A stretch of 25,710 bases of DNA from assembly GCA_049890215.1 (NCBI GenBank), contig JBMHBX010000019.1:1-25710 (forward strand), read 5' to 3'. The translations under genes and the position numbers were made by a program. This DNA comes from UBA685 sp049890215. Its GTDB lineage: Bacteria; Pseudomonadota; Alphaproteobacteria; Puniceispirillales; Puniceispirillaceae. Positions 15,364 to 23,058 of the stretch are shown here, in pieces; position 1 is the stretch's first letter; each line of letters opens with the position of its first letter. The notes under the pieces are model-generated. The model was not told where the DNA came from. It made no database searches and was given only the letters and a program-made list of their open reading frames with translations.

Positions 15364-16316
15364 GATGTCATTTTCTGTTCGATTTCATGCATCACTTTCA
15401 TAGCAGGCAGACATTTAGCGACTGAGGCATTTGGCTCTTTGCCTGTCATGATGGCTTGAATAAATTCACGGTTTATCAGCTCAATCCCGTTCAAAGAGAC
15501 ATCAACCTGTGAGACATCAATCTGATTTTCCTTACCATCAAATAAGTCATCATAACGTGCAATATAGGTGCCATTGTCACAAATATAGCGGAAAAAAGTT
15601 CCCAAAGGGCCGTCATTGTTAAATGACAAAGACAAGGTGCAAAGCTTGCCTGACGGGGTTTTCATGATGATTGACATATCCATGGCAATACCAAGTTCGC
15701 GATGCTTTGGCCCTTGCACAGCGTGCACTTCGCTTATGGTCTCGCCTGTCTGATATTGGAATAAATCAATCGTATGGCAGGCATGATGCCATAACAGATG
15801 ATCTGTCCAACTGCGGGGCTCACCAAGAGCGTTCATATTTGTGCGCCGGAAAAAATAGGTTTGGGCATCCATTTGCTGCAGGCTAAGAGATCCATCCTTT
15901 ATCATCTTATGCAGATATTGATGAGACGGATTAAAGCGCCGCACATGACCTGCCATAGCAATCAGGCCGGTGCGGGCCTGTGCCTCAACAACTGCCTCAG
16001 AATCTGCCAGATTATCAGCCATAGGAATTTCAACAAGCACATGTTTGCCTGCCGCCATTGCGGCAATCGCCTGACTTGCGTGAAGCTGGGTCGGTGTTGC
16101 CAATATCACAGCGTCAATCTCATCACAGGCGATAAAGGCATCATAATCATCAAAAGCAAGGCGTGCATGACCGGCCGCGACAATGTTATTTGCCTTTTCA
16201 AGCTTGCGTTCCATCAACGCAACAATTTCAGCCTCTGCGATTTGCTGAACTGCCTCCAGATGTTTTTTGCCAAATGCGCCGGCGGCACCTGCAATCCCAA
16301 TTCTGATCTTTGTCAT
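15360..16316 (-). CDS. ligC: 4-carboxy-2-hydroxymuconate-6-semialdehyde dehydrogenase
   Basis: 318-aa Gfo/Idh/MocA-family NAD(P)-dependent dehydrogenase. It oxidises the cyclic hemiacetal of 4-carboxy-2-hydroxymuconate-6-semialdehyde to 2-pyrone-4,6-dicarboxylate. The Rossmann motif G-A-A-G-A-F-G is at about residues 8-14. The usual Gfo/Idh EKP motif reads EIP, which I recall as also lysine-free in LigC. The segment S-W-T-D-H-L-L-W-H-H-A-C-H-T-I-D-L-F is a strong LigC signature. The frame is open to 16370, but the ATG at 16316 gives the normal LigC length and places the Rossmann fold at the N-terminus; the longer form would overlap ligB. It lies 25 bp after ligB. Confidence 0.94.
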   Translation of the reverse strand: MTKIRIGIAGAAGAFGKKHLEAVQQIAEAEIVALMERKLEKANNIVAAGHARLAFDDYDAFIACDEIDAVILATPTQLHASQAIAAMAAGKHVLVEIPMADNLADSEAVVEAQARTGLIAMAGHVRRFNPSHQYLHKMIKDGSLSLQQMDAQTYFFRRTNMNALGEPRSWTDHLLWHHACHTIDLFQYQTGETISEVHAVQGPKHRELGIAMDMSIIMKTPSGKLCTLSLSFNNDGPLGTFFRYICDNGTYIARYDDLFDGKENQIDVSQVDVSLNGIELINREFIQAIMTGKEPNASVAKCLPAMKVMHEIEQKMTS

Positions 16317-16341
16317 TGGCGTGTCTCTTATCTCTGTTTTT

Positions 16342-17181
16342 TTATCTGTTTTCCAGAATAATGGCACCATAGGCGGTTGCTGATACCGGGATATGGTAGA
16401 AACGATATATTTCTTCTACCTTATCATTTAAGGCGCCGCGCATGACATTCCACATAATCATCTCAATCCCCTCACAACCGGCATCACGTATGAATTCAGT
16501 ATGAGGGATCATCGCATTTGCCATCGGATCTTGTGTTAAATTATCCAAAAAGCGTTTATCAAATTCAGGGTTGACCACACCGGCACGCTCGCCGCCTAAT
16601 TGGTGAGACAGGCCGCCTGTCCCCCAGATACCAACTGTGATATCTTCGGGAAAGCTGGCAACAGCCCTGCCAATCGCCTGACCCAATTTATAACAACGCA
16701 ACGCGGTTGGCAGTGGGTGTTGGATCACATTCACACATAATGGCACAACCGCGGTTGGCCATTCATTGGGTTGATCATAAGCAATGGATAAAGGCACCGT
16801 AAAGCCGTGATCAAGATCAATGCTCGCTGCGACTGCCATATCAAATTCTTCGGCCATCAGGCTTTCGACCATATGCCATGCCAGTTCAGGGTGCCCTGTC
16901 ATATTTGGCACCTTGCGCGGGCCCCAGCCTTCATCTGCCGGTTTGAATTCTTCGCCAACACCAACGGTAAAGGTTGAATAATTATCAAGAGAATATGAGG
17001 TCGCATGATCATTAAAGACAATGATATTCACATCAGGCACATTTTTTTTATGCCATTCACGAAGCGGGCCAAAGCCGTCAAAAAGAGGCTTCCAATAAGG
17101 CTCATCTGTCTTGCCGTGATCAAGCGCTGCGCCCACACCCGGGACATGTGATGTGCCCATACCTGCAATAATTTTAGCCAT
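16342..17181 (-). CDS. ligB: Protocatechuate 4,5-dioxygenase beta (catalytic) subunit
   Basis: 279-aa class III extradiol ring-cleavage dioxygenase catalytic subunit. It opens protocatechuate between C4 and C5 using Fe(II) and O2. The Fe ligands line up with Sphingobium LigB with a small offset: His12 (T-S-H-V-P), His59 (N-D-H-A) and Glu240 (E-G-I-E-M-I-M-W); the acid/base His is His193 (G-L-S-H-Q-L). The frame is open to 17211, but ATG 17181 is chosen because GGGGAAG lies just upstream and His12 then takes its family position. The start overlaps the end of ligA by 8 bp (ATGGCTAA), giving coupled 1:1 translation of the two subunits. Confidence 0.97.
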   Translation of the reverse strand: MAKIIAGMGTSHVPGVGAALDHGKTDEPYWKPLFDGFGPLREWHKKNVPDVNIIVFNDHATSYSLDNYSTFTVGVGEEFKPADEGWGPRKVPNMTGHPELAWHMVESLMAEEFDMAVAASIDLDHGFTVPLSIAYDQPNEWPTAVVPLCVNVIQHPLPTALRCYKLGQAIGRAVASFPEDITVGIWGTGGLSHQLGGERAGVVNPEFDKRFLDNLTQDPMANAMIPHTEFIRDAGCEGIEMIMWNVMRGALNDKVEEIYRFYHIPVSATAYGAIILENR

Positions 17182-17569
17182 TTTCTTCCCCTTTATATCT
17201 GTTGCCTTCAATTGGGCGCCCGCCTGCTATCATCATTTCCTGAAATTCTTCAAAGCTAAGCTCCGGGCGTGACATTTTCCCATACATAACCTGAGGCGGC
17301 TGCCTGTCATGGCTGACCAGTTTGAAGGCATAATAGACATTTGCGCCAAGCTGAAGCATATCAAGATAGCGTCTGTCTTTGACAGCCTGCCTCTGATCTT
17401 GTGTCATTTTGAATTGCGCCATATAGCCATCTTCGTCTGCGGCAAAAGCATCGCGGCATTCCTGTTTGTTGAGCGTCATCAAAAACATATTCAGATGATA
17501 GCCTTTGCGATAAGTGCGACTATCAAGAACATATGTGCCTGGCACATCATCATAATCTCGTTTGGGCAT
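17174..17569 (-). CDS. ligA: Protocatechuate 4,5-dioxygenase alpha subunit
   Basis: 131-aa small helical subunit that pairs with LigB and covers its active site; Sphingobium LigA is about 139 aa. Visible family segments are the N-terminal D-Y-D-D-V-P-G-T-Y-V-L-D, then R-K-G-Y-H-L-N-M-F-L-M-T-L, and D-M-L-Q-L-G-A-N-V-Y-Y in the middle. Separate alpha and beta genes point to protocatechuate dioxygenase rather than the fused gallate dioxygenases. A strong ribosome site (GGAGG, 5 nt before the ATG) fits the first gene of a highly expressed operon. It is divergent from a LysR gene across 132 bp. Confidence 0.96.
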   Translation of the reverse strand: MPKRDYDDVPGTYVLDSRTYRKGYHLNMFLMTLNKQECRDAFAADEDGYMAQFKMTQDQRQAVKDRRYLDMLQLGANVYYAFKLVSHDRQPPQVMYGKMSRPELSFEEFQEMMIAGGRPIEGNRYKGEENG

Positions 17570-17701
17570 GAAATCCTCCCCGGTGTGGCGGTCCCTTTTG
17601 CAAAAACTATGTCCTGCAAAGGGTATTTTTTCATTTTCTATGTCTCTATATTATGCTTTTACTATTTTAGGACAATATACAATTTTGCAAACGGTTTGTT
17701 C
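17570..17701. promoter_or_regulatory. Divergent ligA / lysR promoter region with inverted repeats
   Basis: AT-rich 132-bp gap between ligA and its divergent LysR gene. An imperfect inverted repeat, CCTTTTGCA-N12-TGCAAAGGG (17594-17623, 8 of 9 arm bases paired), lies 25-54 bp before the ligA start codon. A second TTTTGCAAA copy is at 17683-17691, near the lysR start. The heptamer CTATGTC occurs twice (17607-17613 and 17638-17644). A perfect CAAAC-N1-GTTTG repeat (17688-17698) sits 3 bp before the lysR ATG. TACAAT at 17678-17683 could be a lysR -10. I cannot place a convincing -35 for either gene. Repeats are seen; roles as operators are inferred. Confidence 0.45.
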
Positions 17702-18619
17702 ATGAAATGGAACGTAGATGATTTGCCTGTTTTTCTGGCAGTCAAAGATAAACAAGGGATATCTGCGGCGGCGCGCCAGTTAGCTATGCCGAAATCATCT
17801 GTCAGCCGTATCTTAGGCAGGCTTGAAGAGGCGCTTGATATCCGCTTGTTTGACAGAAATACAAGACAAATGAGGCTAACGGCTGAAGGTGAAATTTTCG
17901 CCCTTCATGCCACACGCATTGTTGAACAGGTCCAGGTGGCAGATGAGGCATTATCTGGTCTTCGTCACGAACCATCAGGTGTTTTGAAAGTCTCACTTCC
18001 CATGGCATTCAGCCGTGAGATTATCGGCGGGCGCCTGACAGAGTTTAGCGAGATTTATCCTGACATTACCTTGCAGATAACGGTGGGGGCTGAGCCTGTC
18101 AATTTATTGCGCGAAGATCTGGATTTGGCCTTTATGGTTGGGCCGATTGCCTCATCTGAGCTTGTCGCTCAAAAAGTATCTGATACGCCTCTTATTTGGG
18201 TAGCGCGCGCTGATTATGCGGCAAAGAAGATGATTGGCGACAAGCTGTCAGATCTGCGCCCCCATTTGCGGTTTTGCGAAAGGCGATATCAGACTGACAG
18301 GCTTGCGGTGCGCACACCGTCTGGAAAACAATTTCTGGATACCTCTCATCTGATGAGTGTCAATGATCCTGTTATCCTGCGCGATATTGTGCTGCGTGGT
18401 GGCGGGGTTGGTTTATTGCCCCGCCTTTATTGTCAGGATCATCTTGTCGATGGCAGGCTTGTGCGTTTGTGCCCGTCTTTGGTGCCAGAGCCCCGGGCTA
18501 TGATTTTCGCTGTGACTGCCTCACGCCATTTGCAGCCACAAAAAGCGCGTGTCTTTATCGATTTTGTGCGATCTTGTGTGGCAGATTACACAAAAGCAAA
18601 AAGCGGCCAAACTGGCTAA
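17702..18619 (+). CDS. LysR-family regulator, likely regulator of the lig operon
   Basis: 305-aa LysR-type regulator. The N-terminal HTH (about residues 1-60) includes D-D-L-P-V-F-L-A-V, S-A-A-A-R-Q-L-A-M-P-K-S-S-V-S-R and R-L-F-D-R-N-T-R. The effector domain resembles the large AaeR/DmlR-like LysR branch. The frame stays open 393 bp upstream, but that stretch is antisense to ligA, and the ATG at 17702 is the normal LysR start. No Shine-Dalgarno sequence precedes this ATG, so translation may be weak or leaderless. Divergence from ligA suggests it senses protocatechuate or a pathway intermediate and controls the nine-gene operon. Its end is 40 bp from a convergent MFS gene. Confidence 0.93.
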   Translation: MKWNVDDLPVFLAVKDKQGISAAARQLAMPKSSVSRILGRLEEALDIRLFDRNTRQMRLTAEGEIFALHATRIVEQVQVADEALSGLRHEPSGVLKVSLPMAFSREIIGGRLTEFSEIYPDITLQITVGAEPVNLLREDLDLAFMVGPIASSELVAQKVSDTPLIWVARADYAAKKMIGDKLSDLRPHLRFCERRYQTDRLAVRTPSGKQFLDTSHLMSVNDPVILRDIVLRGGGVGLLPRLYCQDHLVDGRLVRLCPSLVPEPRAMIFAVTASRHLQPQKARVFIDFVRSCVADYTKAKSGQTG

Positions 18620-18629
18620 AACACCTTAG

Positions 18630-18668
18630 CACATCAGGCAGGCACATCAGACAGGCACATCAGGCAGG
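18630..18668. repeat. Three tandem 13-bp direct repeats
   Basis: Three head-to-tail copies of CACATCAGGCAGG at 18630-18642, 18643-18655 and 18656-18668; the middle copy differs by one base (AGACAGG). The array fills most of the gap between the convergent lysR and MFS genes. The third copy contains the MFS stop codon (18660-18662) and its last codons. It looks like a slippage-generated minisatellite and is too short and unspaced for CRISPR. Confidence 0.85.
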
Positions 18669-19913
18669 AACGGGGGCTGCTTTGCGCTCTTTGATTGGAA
18701 TATGGACCAGCGTTGACAGCAAGCCTGTGCCGACACCAACCCACCATACAGCGGTATAAGAGCCAAATTGATCATAAAAGGTGCCGCCAAGCCATACACC
18801 TACGAATGAGCCAAGCTGGTGCGAGAAAAAGACAAGCCCATATAAGGTGCCCATATAACGCAACCCATAAAGATGAGCGACAAGCCCTGATGTTAAAGGC
18901 ACTGTGGCGAGCCATAAAGAGCCCATGACGACTGAGAACACCAAAACCGTAAATGGCGTAATCGGCATGATAATAAACCATGCAGCAATCAGGGTGCGCC
19001 CTGCATAAATCAGCGCAAGAAGATTCTTTTTCTGGAACCTGTTTCCAAGAGCGCCGGCTGAGATGGTGCCGATGATATTAAAGACACCAATAACAGCGAT
19101 CGCAAGCGCCCCCAGAGCAGCGGTTGTGGTCACACCAAAGCTTGCCAGAATGCCGTCAGGGTCAATGGCAGCGCATGTCTCTGTTACCAATGCGGGGAAA
19201 TGGGCTGTCACAAAGGCAAGCTGAAAGCCACAGCTGAAGAATCCAACGAAAATCATGATATAATTGGGATCTTTGGCGGCGCGTGTGATGATCTGGCCAA
19301 GCGTTTCTTCAAGCTCAGCCTTTGTGGCTTTATAATCGCTTTTCATAAATGGCAAACACATCACAGAGGCCATAATGATGACGGCAAATATCATAAAGAC
19401 CTCAGACCAATGCGCCCCTTGCAACAAATATTGTGCCAGTGGCGGGCCGACTACCTGACCAAGACTGCCTGCGGCGGTCGTGATGCCAAGGGCAAGTGAT
19501 CTGTTTTTATCAGAGGCAGCTCTGCCAACCACGCCAAGCAACACGCCAAAGCCCGTACCTGCAATTCCAAAGCCAACAAGCACTTCAAGCAATTGATGCT
19601 GAAAGGCAGACACTGAATAAGCGCTGAAAAGCAGACCTGCGGCATAAAGGCCAACACCAATAAGAACAGCGCGCCTGTCACCAAGACGTTCTGCAAAAGC
19701 GCCAAATATCGGGGTGGCAAGTCCCCATGCCAAATTCTGAATCGCAATGGCAAGGGAAAATTCACTGCGCAACCAGCCCAAATCCTCTGCAATGGGAATT
19801 TGGAACACCCCAAAACTGGCACGAATCATGAAGCTGAGGAACAAAACGATACTGGAGGCTATCAGAATAGGGGTGAATAAGGAGTCTGACTTTGCAGTTG
19901 TTGCTTGTGACAT
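18660..19913 (-). CDS. MFS transporter, oxalate/formate-antiporter or monocarboxylate-carrier type
   Basis: 417-aa major facilitator with about 12 hydrophobic helices and a polar central loop (about 205-230). F-G-V-F-Q-I-P near TM1, the TM2-3 loop containing R-L-G-D-R-R, and V-G-P-P-L-A-Q-Y in TM5 fit the MCT/OFA-like branch, which carries small organic acids. It stands alone between the lig regulator (convergent) and the TRAP operon (divergent). It may import an aromatic or carboxylic acid used by the neighbouring operons; substrate unknown. The stop codon is within a 13-bp tandem repeat array, so its C-terminus could vary by repeat slippage. Confidence 0.92.
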   Translation of the reverse strand: MSQATTAKSDSLFTPILIASSIVLFLSFMIRASFGVFQIPIAEDLGWLRSEFSLAIAIQNLAWGLATPIFGAFAERLGDRRAVLIGVGLYAAGLLFSAYSVSAFQHQLLEVLVGFGIAGTGFGVLLGVVGRAASDKNRSLALGITTAAGSLGQVVGPPLAQYLLQGAHWSEVFMIFAVIIMASVMCLPFMKSDYKATKAELEETLGQIITRAAKDPNYIMIFVGFFSCGFQLAFVTAHFPALVTETCAAIDPDGILASFGVTTTAALGALAIAVIGVFNIIGTISAGALGNRFQKKNLLALIYAGRTLIAAWFIIMPITPFTVLVFSVVMGSLWLATVPLTSGLVAHLYGLRYMGTLYGLVFFSHQLGSFVGVWLGGTFYDQFGSYTAVWWVGVGTGLLSTLVHIPIKERKAAPVPA

Positions 19914-20064
19914 GCGACTGGCCTTTTTTGGACTAGTAAAAGTGGTGAGACGTTACCTTGTCATGCGTCTGATCATACACTTAGGGCGTAGAAATGAAAA
20001 ACGATTGCGCATAATGAAAAAGTTGATCTAATACTAGTTTAGGAAGTTTCAACGGAGGATGAAA
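19914..20064. promoter_or_regulatory. Divergent promoter region of the MFS gene and the TRAP operon
   Basis: Gap of about 150 bp. TCTAAT (20027-20032) is a 5-of-6 match to a -10 box for dctP, with a weak TTGCGC 16 bp upstream as possible -35. The palindrome ACTAGT occurs twice (19932-19937 and 20033-20038), one copy overlapping the end of the -10 area. GGAGG at 20054-20058 is the dctP ribosome site. It abuts an ATG (20059) but is ideally spaced (6 nt) from the GTG at 20065, which favours the GTG start. Promoter elements are tentative; the RBS is clear. Confidence 0.4.
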
Positions 20065-21090
20065 GTGAAAAAATACCTAACAATGGCGGCTGTTGCTGTT
20101 TCAGCCGCTTTTATAACCACAGCTGCGAATGCCGCTGATGTAACTTTACGTTTTCATCAGTTTTTGTCTTTGAAGGCAGATATTCCGGCGAGAGGCATTG
20201 AGCCCTGGATTAAAAAAATCGAAGAAGAATCAAATGGGCGTATTAAAATCGAACATTATCCTTCGATGCAATTAGGCGGTGCACCGCCTTCTTTATATGG
20301 TCAGGCGCGTGACGGTGTGGTTGATATTATCTGGACTGTTCTTGGCTATACGCCGGGTTTGTTCCCGACCGCAGAAGCATTTGAATTGCCATTTATGACA
20401 GGTGATGCAGAAAGCAGCTCTGTTGCTTTGCAAAAATATATGGAAGCAAATGGTATGGATGAATTCAAAGATGTTCACCCGCTTGGCTTTCATACACATG
20501 GCCCTGGTATCATGCATGTCAAAGGAAGCGCCATTAAAACAATTGAGGATCTGAAAGGTAAAAAACTGCGTGGTCCAACGCGTGTGATTACCGGCATGCT
20601 TGGCGAGCTTGGCGCAACCCCTGTGGGTATGCCTGTACCGGCGGTTCCTGAATCATTATCAAAAGGTGTGATTGACGGGGCTGTTATCCCTTATGAAGTC
20701 TCTGTGCCTTTGAAAATTGCCCAACTGACAGATGCGCATACAGGCTTTGAAGGTGATACAGGCCTTTATACAGCGACTTTTGGTGTGATCATGAATAAGG
20801 CTGCTTATGAGGCAATGCCTGCTGACCTTCAGGAAATCATTGACCGTCATTCCGGCGTTGAGATGGCCCGCCTGTTTGGACGCGCCATGGATGAAGCAGA
20901 TGTAAATGGTCTTCGCATTGCCAAAGAATCTGGCAATGAGGTGGTTGAAATCAGCCTTGCCGACAAAGGCAAATGGGTGGCAGCCGTTCAGCCTGTGATT
21001 GATAATTGGATCGCAGAAATGGACGCCAAAGGCCTTGATGGCAAAAAATTATATGAGGCTGCCAAAGCAGCGATCGCAGCAGAAAAATAA
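20065..21090 (+). CDS. dctP: TRAP transporter substrate-binding protein (DctP family)
   Basis: 341-aa periplasmic solute-binding protein of a TRAP transporter. A Sec signal peptide is clear: K-K start, hydrophobic core, and cleavage after A-N-A (about residue 23). The mature protein starts with D-V-T-L-R-F-H-Q-F and contains K-L-R-G-P-T-R followed by G-A-T-P-V-G-M-P. This is the region where DctP proteins place the Arg that binds the substrate carboxylate. An in-frame ATG lies at 20059, but GGAGG directly touches it and is 6 nt from GTG 20065, so GTG is preferred. Ligand unknown; an organic acid is expected, perhaps an aromatic acid given the lig operon nearby (inference). Confidence 0.94.
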   Translation: MKKYLTMAAVAVSAAFITTAANAADVTLRFHQFLSLKADIPARGIEPWIKKIEEESNGRIKIEHYPSMQLGGAPPSLYGQARDGVVDIIWTVLGYTPGLFPTAEAFELPFMTGDAESSSVALQKYMEANGMDEFKDVHPLGFHTHGPGIMHVKGSAIKTIEDLKGKKLRGPTRVITGMLGELGATPVGMPVPAVPESLSKGVIDGAVIPYEVSVPLKIAQLTDAHTGFEGDTGLYTATFGVIMNKAAYEAMPADLQEIIDRHSGVEMARLFGRAMDEADVNGLRIAKESGNEVVEISLADKGKWVAAVQPVIDNWIAEMDAKGLDGKKLYEAAKAAIAAEK

Positions 21091-21115
21091 ATCTGCCGGT
21101 CACTCATAAACAAAC

Positions 21116-21155
21116 ATGCCCACTGGCCACAAGACGGCCGGTGGGCATTTTATTT
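21116..21155 (+). terminator. Strong stem-loop between dctP and dctQ (terminator/attenuator)
   Basis: A 13-bp stem (21116-21128 with 21136-21148; 12 Watson-Crick pairs and one T-G wobble) with a 7-nt loop, followed by TTTTATTT. This is a good intrinsic terminator shape. It lies 25 bp after the dctP stop and about 20 bp before dctQ. It probably gives partial termination or 3'-end protection, so that the binding protein is made in excess over the membrane subunits. Confidence 0.85.
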
Positions 21156-21175
21156 AACGCTAGCCAAGAGGGTTA

Positions 21176-21715
21176 ATGGTGACTTATAAGAGCGTCATGA
21201 CCGTGTTTATTTCACTTCGCCAAAAGACTGAGACATTAAGCGCTGCCTTTGCACTTGCCGGTGGTGTGATGCTGATAGCGCTTGCGATTTTGACTATTTT
21301 ATCAGTCTTTGGCCGCACCATTAACGCCTATGGATTTGGCCCGATACAAGGTGATTTCGAATTGGTCGAAAATGGCACTGCCTTTGTTGTGTTTTGCTCT
21401 CTTCCTTATTGTCAAATGCGCTTTGGTCATGTCAGCATTGATATCCTTGCGCGGCGATTTCCGCATGTCATCTCAAAATTCATAGCCGTCCTCAGCCAGG
21501 CTGGCATGGCAGTGATTGCCTTTATCATCACGCGCCAGCTTTATCTTGGCATGGTCGATAAATATCAGTGGGGTGAGACATCTTTTATCCTGCAACTGCC
21601 TGTATGGTGGGGCTATGCGGCAAGCCTGCCTGCCAGTATTTTATGGTTTGCAACTTGTATGATTGCCACGATTGGTGTGCTTACCAACTTGATGTCTGAG
21701 GAAGGCGTAGGCTGA
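21176..21715 (+). CDS. dctQ: TRAP transporter small permease (DctQ family)
   Basis: 179-aa integral membrane protein with about four helices, the usual DctQ size. Typical features are the G-R-T-I-N-A-Y-G-F-G region after the first helix, a charged E-L-V-E-N segment, and C-Q-M-R-F-G-H-V-S-I-D-I-L, which matches the conserved R-x-G-H-x-x-V-D pattern of DctQ proteins. AGAGGG is 3 nt before ATG 21176 and 6 nt before GTG 21179, so the start could be one codon later. It overlaps dctM by 1 bp (TGATG). It works with DctM in the inner membrane. Confidence 0.93.
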   Translation: MVTYKSVMTVFISLRQKTETLSAAFALAGGVMLIALAILTILSVFGRTINAYGFGPIQGDFELVENGTAFVVFCSLPYCQMRFGHVSIDILARRFPHVISKFIAVLSQAGMAVIAFIITRQLYLGMVDKYQWGETSFILQLPVWWGYAASLPASILWFATCMIATIGVLTNLMSEEGVG

Positions 21716-23037
21716 TGACAAATTTCGAAATCGGTCTATATGCTCTGCCTGTCATGCTTGCTTTTATCCTGGCACGTGTGCCGATCATGCTGTCTATGCT
21801 TGTGGTGGGGATTGTCGGGCAATATGCCATTTTGGGAAATTGGACACCGTTTTTTGCGCAGATGAAAACAGTGACCTACAGCACTTTTTCAAATTACTCT
21901 TTATCAGTGATCCCCATGTTTTTGCTGATGGGGCAATTTGCCTCTCGCGGCGGCATGTCAAAATCGCTTTTTGAGGCGGCAAAAACCTTTGTTGGTCATC
22001 GCAAAGGCGGCCTTGCACAAGCCGCAATTGTGGCTTGCGGGGGTTTTGGGGCTATTTGTGGCTCGTCTCTTGCAACGGCTGCGACTATGGGGCAAGTGGC
22101 TTTACCTGAATTGCGCAAATATGGCTATTCAGATAAATTATCGACCGCCGTATTGGCGGCAGGCGGCACGCTTGGTGTGTTGATCCCGCCTTCTGTTGTG
22201 CTTGTGATTTATGCGATTTTGACAGAACAAAATATTGCCAAATTATTCATCGCTGCCTTTATCCCAGGCTTTTTGGCTATTTTTGGCTATATGGTGACCA
22301 TTTGGGTGCTTGCGCGCTTGTGGGAAGGTGATGAGATGCCTGTCAAACAAGCAAGTTTTGGGCAAAAAGTCAAAGCTATCAGAGATATCTGGCCTGTTAT
22401 TGGGATCTTTGCTTTGGTGATCGGCGGCATTTATCTTGGCTGGTTTACCCCCACAGAAGGGGCCGCGGTTGGCGCAGGTGCCACAGGGCTGTTCGCCTTT
22501 GTAAATGGCGGTCTTGACCGAAAGAGTTTTACACAAGCCATTCTTGAGACTGCACAATCAACAGCGATGATCTTTGCCATTCTTTTGGGCGCCGCTGTTT
22601 TCAATAGTTTTCTTGCTTTTTCGCGTGTGCCATTTGAGGCGGCGGCCATGATTCAGGATATGAATGCCAACCCGTGGCTTGTGCTTGGCGTTATCCTCAT
22701 CCTGTATCTGATATTGGGTTGTTTTATGGATAGCTTATCTATGATCATCCTGACCATCCCTGTGTTTTTCCCTGTCTTTCAAACACTTGATTTTGGCATG
22801 AGCGCTGAAGATGCCGCTTTATGGTTTGGTGTTTTGGTCCTGATTGTGGTTGAAGTCGGGCTGATAACGCCGCCTGTTGGCATGAATTTATTCGTCATTA
22901 ACAAATTAGCAGGTGATGTGCCCTTATCAGAAAGCTTTACAGGTGTGCTTCCTTTTGTGGCAAGTGACCTTGTGCGTGTGGCCATCCTGACAGCTTTTCC
23001 TGCTATCACCTTATTTGGCGTTCATCTGCTATTTTAA
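21715..23037 (+). CDS. dctM: TRAP transporter large permease (DctM family)
   Basis: 440-aa inner-membrane transport subunit of the ion-driven TRAP system, with about 12 helices and the usual DctM length. Conserved family segments are visible: P-M-F-L-L-M-G near residues 65-71, G-G-F-G-A-I-C-G-S-S-L-A-T-A-A-T-M-G around 108-126, L-A-A-G-G-T-L-G-V-L-I-P-P-S, and late in the protein E-V-G-L-I-T-P-P-V-G-M-N. The gene starts within the dctQ stop codon (1-bp overlap). It is followed after 21 bp by the VOC-fold gene, which is probably co-transcribed. Confidence 0.96.
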   Translation: MTNFEIGLYALPVMLAFILARVPIMLSMLVVGIVGQYAILGNWTPFFAQMKTVTYSTFSNYSLSVIPMFLLMGQFASRGGMSKSLFEAAKTFVGHRKGGLAQAAIVACGGFGAICGSSLATAATMGQVALPELRKYGYSDKLSTAVLAAGGTLGVLIPPSVVLVIYAILTEQNIAKLFIAAFIPGFLAIFGYMVTIWVLARLWEGDEMPVKQASFGQKVKAIRDIWPVIGIFALVIGGIYLGWFTPTEGAAVGAGATGLFAFVNGGLDRKSFTQAILETAQSTAMIFAILLGAAVFNSFLAFSRVPFEAAAMIQDMNANPWLVLGVILILYLILGCFMDSLSMIILTIPVFFPVFQTLDFGMSAEDAALWFGVLVLIVVEVGLITPPVGMNLFVINKLAGDVPLSESFTGVLPFVASDLVRVAILTAFPAITLFGVHLLF

Positions 23038-23058
23038 CAAGGCTCTGAGGTTATCATC

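Noticed and set aside
15798..16361. 187-codon plus-strand open frame opposite ligC
   Set aside because: Antisense shadow of ligC, with Cys/His-rich random-looking sequence and no ribosome site evident.
16317..16370. Longer ligC start at 16370
   Set aside because: It would overlap ligB and add 18 residues with no family similarity; ATG 16316 puts the Rossmann motif at the normal position.
17309..17701. N-terminal extension of the lig LysR gene (frame open from 17309)
   Set aside because: The extra 131 codons are antisense to ligA and cross the promoter region; LysR proteins begin at the HTH, matching ATG 17702.
18630..18668. Possible CRISPR-like repeat
   Set aside because: Units are 13 bp and directly adjacent with no spacers, and no cas genes are present; a simple tandem repeat.
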